From: an uncultured Lachnospiraceae bacterium
Lineage (GTDB): Bacteria > Bacillota > Clostridia > Lachnospirales > Lachnospiraceae
Length of the DNA: 64,000 nt
NCBI GenBank assembly: GCA_947625775.1
Contig: CANQPM010000003.1
Span: 124,001 to 188,000 of the forward strand
Direction of reading: 5' to 3'
Shown: positions 61,342 through 64,000 of the stretch, piece after piece
Position numbering within the stretch: position 1 is the first letter of the stretch
Layout: the number at the start of each line of letters is the position of its first letter
Notes under the pieces: generated by a model
What the model was told of the DNA's origin: nothing
The model's input: only the letters and a program-made list of their open reading frames with translations
Databases searched by the model: none
Position numbers and translations under genes: made by a program

Positions 61342-62448
61342 ATGGATTGGATTGAAGTGGCGCTGCTCATACTCGGGGCGGGCGCTTTTGCCGTAAGCTT
61401 TCTTATTTCAGGGAAATCACAGGACAGTAAGGAAGCAAGGCAGATAGATGAGGATATTATAAAGGATATTATAGACAAGGAATTGTCAGACGCCAAGGAG
61501 CGCGTCACGGAGGTAATTGACGAAACCCTTGAATACGCGGTTGAAAAGACTGAGCGTTCCAGCGAGCGTATTTCCAATGAGAAGATAATGGCTATAAATG
61601 AATATTCGGAGACGGTGCTTTCTGATATAAATAAGGCGCATCAGGAGGTTATGTTTTTGTACGATATGCTTAACGACAAGCATAACAACCTGAAGGAAAC
61701 CGTAAAGCATGTTGACAAGACCGCAAGGGAGGCGGAGGAGGCGGCTAACGCGGCGGCGCTTGCGCTTGCGGCAAAGGCAAAGGAGGACGCCAAGGCAAAG
61801 GAAAAGGAACAGAGGGACACGGCACTTGAGCGCGCGGCGCAGGACAGGGCGGCGCGTGAAAAGGAGCTTGCGCGCAGGCAGATGGCAAGGCTTATCCTGC
61901 CTATGCAGCAGGAGCTTCCGATGCATCATACGGGCGATGCGAGGCTTGACAGACAGGCGCTTATGCTGAATCAGCACAAGCAGGCGCAGGAAAGCCTTAA
62001 TAACAGCGCGCAGGGCGAGCTTAGGCCGCTCGTGGTGAAGGCTGTTGAGGTGTTGCCTGCGAATGTGGTTTCGCCAGCAAATGCGCAGCCGGCGGCAGGC
62101 GCTCCCAGCTTAAACCGTGTGAGCGCCGCAGACCTGCAGGCGGCGGGCATGCGTTCAGAGGGCTTAAAGGTGGTTGACGCAAAGCCTGCCGATTTGAGGC
62201 AGATTGAGGTATATTCTTTTGCGGAGCAGGCTCCAAGGGTGGAAAGACCTGTAAAAAAGGAAGCGCCAGCGCAGACGGGCATCAATTTAGGCGGTGTCAC
62301 GGCAGGCGTGGACAGCAGTGAAAACAACAATGACAGGATATTAAGGCTTCATAAGGAGGGCATGTCAAATGTTGACATAGCCAAGGAGCTTGGGCTTGGA
62401 GTAGGAGAGGTTAAGCTTGTCATCAATTTGTTTAAGGGGGCAGTCTGA
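61342..62448 (+). CDS. Membrane-anchored coiled-coil protein with C-terminal HTH-like (DUF6115-type) segment
   Basis: The 368-residue protein has one N-terminal TM helix (about 4-23, VALLILGAGAFAVSFLIS), a long Glu/Lys/Ala coiled coil (about 30-190), a Gln/Pro/Ala-rich linker, and a C-terminal HTH-like end (RLHKEGMSNVDIAKELGLG, then VGEVKLVINLFKG). The same layout of TM, coiled coil and HTH-like end, and the same place between sigD and rpsB, is that of Bacillus SwrB, which promotes flagellar export-gate maturation. Relation to SwrB is inferred, not proven; the protein is twice as long. Confidence 0.7.
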   Translation: MDWIEVALLILGAGAFAVSFLISGKSQDSKEARQIDEDIIKDIIDKELSDAKERVTEVIDETLEYAVEKTERSSERISNEKIMAINEYSETVLSDINKAHQEVMFLYDMLNDKHNNLKETVKHVDKTAREAEEAANAAALALAAKAKEDAKAKEKEQRDTALERAAQDRAAREKELARRQMARLILPMQQELPMHHTGDARLDRQALMLNQHKQAQESLNNSAQGELRPLVVKAVEVLPANVVSPANAQPAAGAPSLNRVSAADLQAAGMRSEGLKVVDAKPADLRQIEVYSFAEQAPRVERPVKKEAPAQTGINLGGVTAGVDSSENNNDRILRLHKEGMSNVDIAKELGLGVGEVKLVINLFKGAV

Positions 62449-62454
62449 TTTATC

Positions 62455-63147
62455 ATGAAGCTTAAATTTTATTTGCGCGGGCTTGGCATAGGGATACTCG
62501 TGACCTGGCTTATAATGAGCGTGATTAACCACAACAAGGTTGAGGCGGCAAAGGAGCAGGTCAGGGCGGCTTACGAGCGTCAGGAGATTGAATGGAGTTT
62601 CGCTGACAATGAGGAGCCGTCGGCTGCGGAGACGGATTCTTCGGCAGAGGCTGCGGAAAATGAGTCTTTGACGGAGGAGGGCTCTGCGGAAGAACCTGTT
62701 ATAATACGCGACGGCGCAGAGCAGCCATCAGATGAGATGGGCACAGCGCCAGAGGAAAGCCAAAGCGCAGTAAGTAGCGCTGCCGATGAAGATGCGGACA
62801 ATAATAGCGGCAATGCGGCTGATGATAATGATGAGAATCTGCAGGGCGAAAACGGTTTGCAGAACATGGACAATGTGGCTGATGAGAACGGGGATCAGGA
62901 AGACGCAGTGGTAATAGTCGGCTCTGTGAATGACAGAAACAGCGTTGAAATAGTGGTGGCGGCGGGTGACGATTCAGGGACAGTTTCGAGGAAGCTATAC
63001 AACGCGGGAGTCGTTGACAACGCGGCTGAGTTCGACGCGTATCTTATGCAGCACGGATATGACAAGCGGATAAATAAAGGCACAAAAGTAATATATGAGG
63101 ACGACAGCTGGCAGACGATAGCGGAGAAGCTGGCTGGCATGCAGTAA
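62455..63147 (+). CDS. Membrane protein with MltG/LysM-like C-terminal module, no catalytic domain
   Basis: The 230-residue protein starts with one TM helix (about 9-24, GLGIGILVTWLIMSVI). A long acidic disordered region (about 45-155) is rich in Glu, Ala, Asp and Asn. The last 75 residues (VEIVVAAGDDSGTVSRKLYN, AEFDAYLMQHGYDKRINKGT, SWQTIAEKLAG) resemble the LysM-like N-terminal part of endolytic transglycosylase MltG/YceG, but the catalytic YceG domain is absent. It may bind peptidoglycan without cutting it. It starts 6 bases after the preceding gene. Confidence 0.72.
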   Translation: MKLKFYLRGLGIGILVTWLIMSVINHNKVEAAKEQVRAAYERQEIEWSFADNEEPSAAETDSSAEAAENESLTEEGSAEEPVIIRDGAEQPSDEMGTAPEESQSAVSSAADEDADNNSGNAADDNDENLQGENGLQNMDNVADENGDQEDAVVIVGSVNDRNSVEIVVAAGDDSGTVSRKLYNAGVVDNAAEFDAYLMQHGYDKRINKGTKVIYEDDSWQTIAEKLAGMQ

Positions 63148-63176
63148 AAAATAAAAAATATTAAAAAATATTTCTG

Positions 63177-63204
63177 AAAAGCCTATTGAAAAATAGGCTT
63201 TTTT
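63177..63204 (+). terminator. Intrinsic terminator before rpsB
   Basis: AAAAGCCTATT (63177-63187), loop GAAA, AATAGGCTTTT (63192-63202) and further Ts form an 11-bp perfect stem with a T-run. It ends the motility-associated unit. Confidence 0.9.
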
Positions 63205-63214
63205 ATGTTAAAAT
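63186..63214 (+). promoter_or_regulatory. Sigma-A promoter of rpsB, overlapping the terminator
   Basis: TTGAAA at 63186-63191, a 17-base spacer and TAAAAT at 63209-63214 match at 5/6 each. The -35 lies in the terminator loop and 5' arm. The transcript would have a leader of about 145 bases. Confidence 0.6.
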
Positions 63215-63366
63215 CCATATGTTGCGGTGCGTTTACAGCATTTGGCAGCAGTAACAATATAATTCACGCCTGCTGATTTGCGGTCCATGCCCATTTTACG
63301 CTCGGGTAGCCCGCAGGGAGGAAGCAGACGGAAGTGCGGCTTGACCGCGGAAAATGGAGGTAAAAT
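63215..63366 (+). promoter_or_regulatory. Structured 5' leader of rpsB, candidate autoregulatory RNA
   Basis: Within the leader GCGGTC (63280-63285) can pair with GACCGC (63343-63348), while CCATTTT (63291-63297) can pair with AAAATGG (63351-63357). The second pairing covers the start of the ribosome site TGGAGG (63355-63360). The arms interleave, so the two stems exclude each other unless they form a pseudoknot. Between them is a small hairpin CGGGTAGCCCG. S2 leaders that bind the ribosomal protein are known in several phyla; identity with any of them is not checked here. Confidence 0.5.
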
Positions 63367-64000
63367 ATGAGCGTTATTTCAATGAAACAGCTGTTGGAGG
63401 CAGGTGTTCATTTCGGACACCAGACAAGAAGATGGAATCCTAAGATGGCTCCTTACATCTTCACAGAGAGAAACGGCATCTACATCATCGACCTTCAGAA
63501 ATCAGTAGTAAAGGTTGATGAGGCGTACAGGGCAGTTTCTGATATCGTGGCTAATGGCGGCACGATTCTTTTCGTGGGCACAAAGAAGCAGGCGCAGGAC
63601 GCTGTCCGCACAGAGGCTGAGCGCTGCGGTATGTTCTATGTAAATGAGAGATGGCTTGGCGGCATGCTTACCAACTTCAAGACTATCAGAAGCAGAGTCG
63701 CAAGGCTTAGAGAGATTGAGAGGATGTCAGAGGACGGCACATTTGACGTGCTTCCAAAGAAGGAGGTTATCCAGCTCAAGAAGGAGTGGGATAAGCTTGA
63801 AAAGAACCTTGGCGGCATCAAGGATATGACAAAGATTCCCGACGTTATCTTTGTAGTTGATCCCAAGAAGGAGAGAATCTGCGTACAGGAGGCTCATATA
63901 CTGGGCATTCCCCTTATCGGCATCGCTGATACAAACTGCGATCCCGAGGAGCTTGATTATGTTATCCCAGGCAACGACGACGCTATCAGGGCGGTTAAGC
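63367..64000 (+). CDS. rpsB: 30S ribosomal protein S2, 3' truncated by window end
   Basis: The frame is open from ATG 63367 to the window end, giving 211 of the usual 240-260 residues. [20 protein letters not shown] is the S2 signature, followed by [18 protein letters not shown] and [12 protein letters not shown], then [25 protein letters not shown] lies 6 bases before the ATG. In Bacillus rpsB-tsf follows the fla/che operon in the same way. Confidence 0.98.
   Translation, partial: MSVISMKQLLEAGVHFGHQTRRWNPKMAPYIFTERNGIYIIDLQKSVVKVDEAYRAVSDIVANGGTILFVGTKKQAQDAVRTEAERCGMFYVNERWLGGMLTNFKTIRSRVARLREIERMSEDGTFDVLPKKEVIQLKKEWDKLEKNLGGIKDMTKIPDVIFVVDPKKERICVQEAHILGIPLIGIADTNCDPEELDYVIPGNDDAIRAVK

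Noticed and set aside
1-64000. tRNA, rRNA, insertion sequence, prophage or CRISPR genes
   Set aside because: None was seen on either strand by reading; no transposase, integrase or Cas-like protein is encoded.

Overview
The window reads as one chromosomal segment of a motile, endospore-forming member of the Clostridia, most like the Lachnospiraceae and relatives. That is an inference from gene content and order: SpoIVB protease, a sigma-K-type factor, CodY, AhrC/ArgR, a Bacillus-type fla/che supercluster with CheC, CheD and FliY, strong GGAGG ribosome sites, frequent TTG/GTG starts, and almost every gene on the + strand. No rRNA or tRNA gene, CRISPR array, insertion sequence or prophage was seen.

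Bases 1-6131 hold a conserved housekeeping cluster, dxs (5' truncated by the window edge), tlyA, nadK, argR and recN, followed by a soluble PocR-domain chemoreceptor-like protein. A bidirectional terminator ends it. Bases 6248-11930 look like an accessory block between recN and spoIVB, which are neighbours in many Firmicutes: a divergently transcribed secreted Ig-like protein and a two-gene RND efflux system (lipoprotein adaptor plus AcrB-type pump). Bases 12035-17178 carry spoIVB, lepA, hemW and a sigK-like gene. Bases 17179-19460 form a small decayed island with two gene remnants and a reverse-strand AAA/DUF4143 ATPase. Bases 19466-25421 carry comM (yifB), dprA, topA and codY, most with readable sigma-A promoters.

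Bases 25938-59280 are the fla/che supercluster in near-Bacillus order: flgB-flgC-fliE-fliF-fliG-fliH-fliI-fliJ-motE-like-fliK-flgD-TIGR02530 gene-flgE-flbD-motA-motB-fliL-fliM-fliY-cheY-fliO-fliP-fliQ-fliR-flhB-flhA-flhF-flhG-ycgR-cheB-cheA-cheW-cheC-cheD-(two-TM protein)-sigD. It is followed by a DUF342 gene, a 103-aa protein, a membrane coiled-coil protein with a C-terminal HTH-like segment (possible SwrB counterpart), and a membrane protein with an MltG-like C-terminus. rpsB begins at 63367 and runs off the window end.

The cluster encodes the MS ring, C ring, export gate and ATPase, hook and hook-length control, stator, the polar-placement GTPase pair, a c-di-GMP brake, and a chemotaxis pathway with three aspartyl-phosphate proteins or domains and two predicted CheY-P phosphatases. 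Reading the intergenic sequence suggests that it is not one simple transcript. There is a sigma-A promoter before flgB, a strong sigma-D-like site before fliK, an intrinsic terminator after flgE followed by a sigma-A promoter before motA, and further hairpins before flhG and after the DUF342 gene. The rpsB leader contains two mutually exclusive pairings, one covering the ribosome site. I found no wholly new multi-gene system. The most interesting unexplained parts are the genes between sigD and rpsB, the rpsB leader, the transcriptional partition of the motility cluster, and the mosaic flgE.
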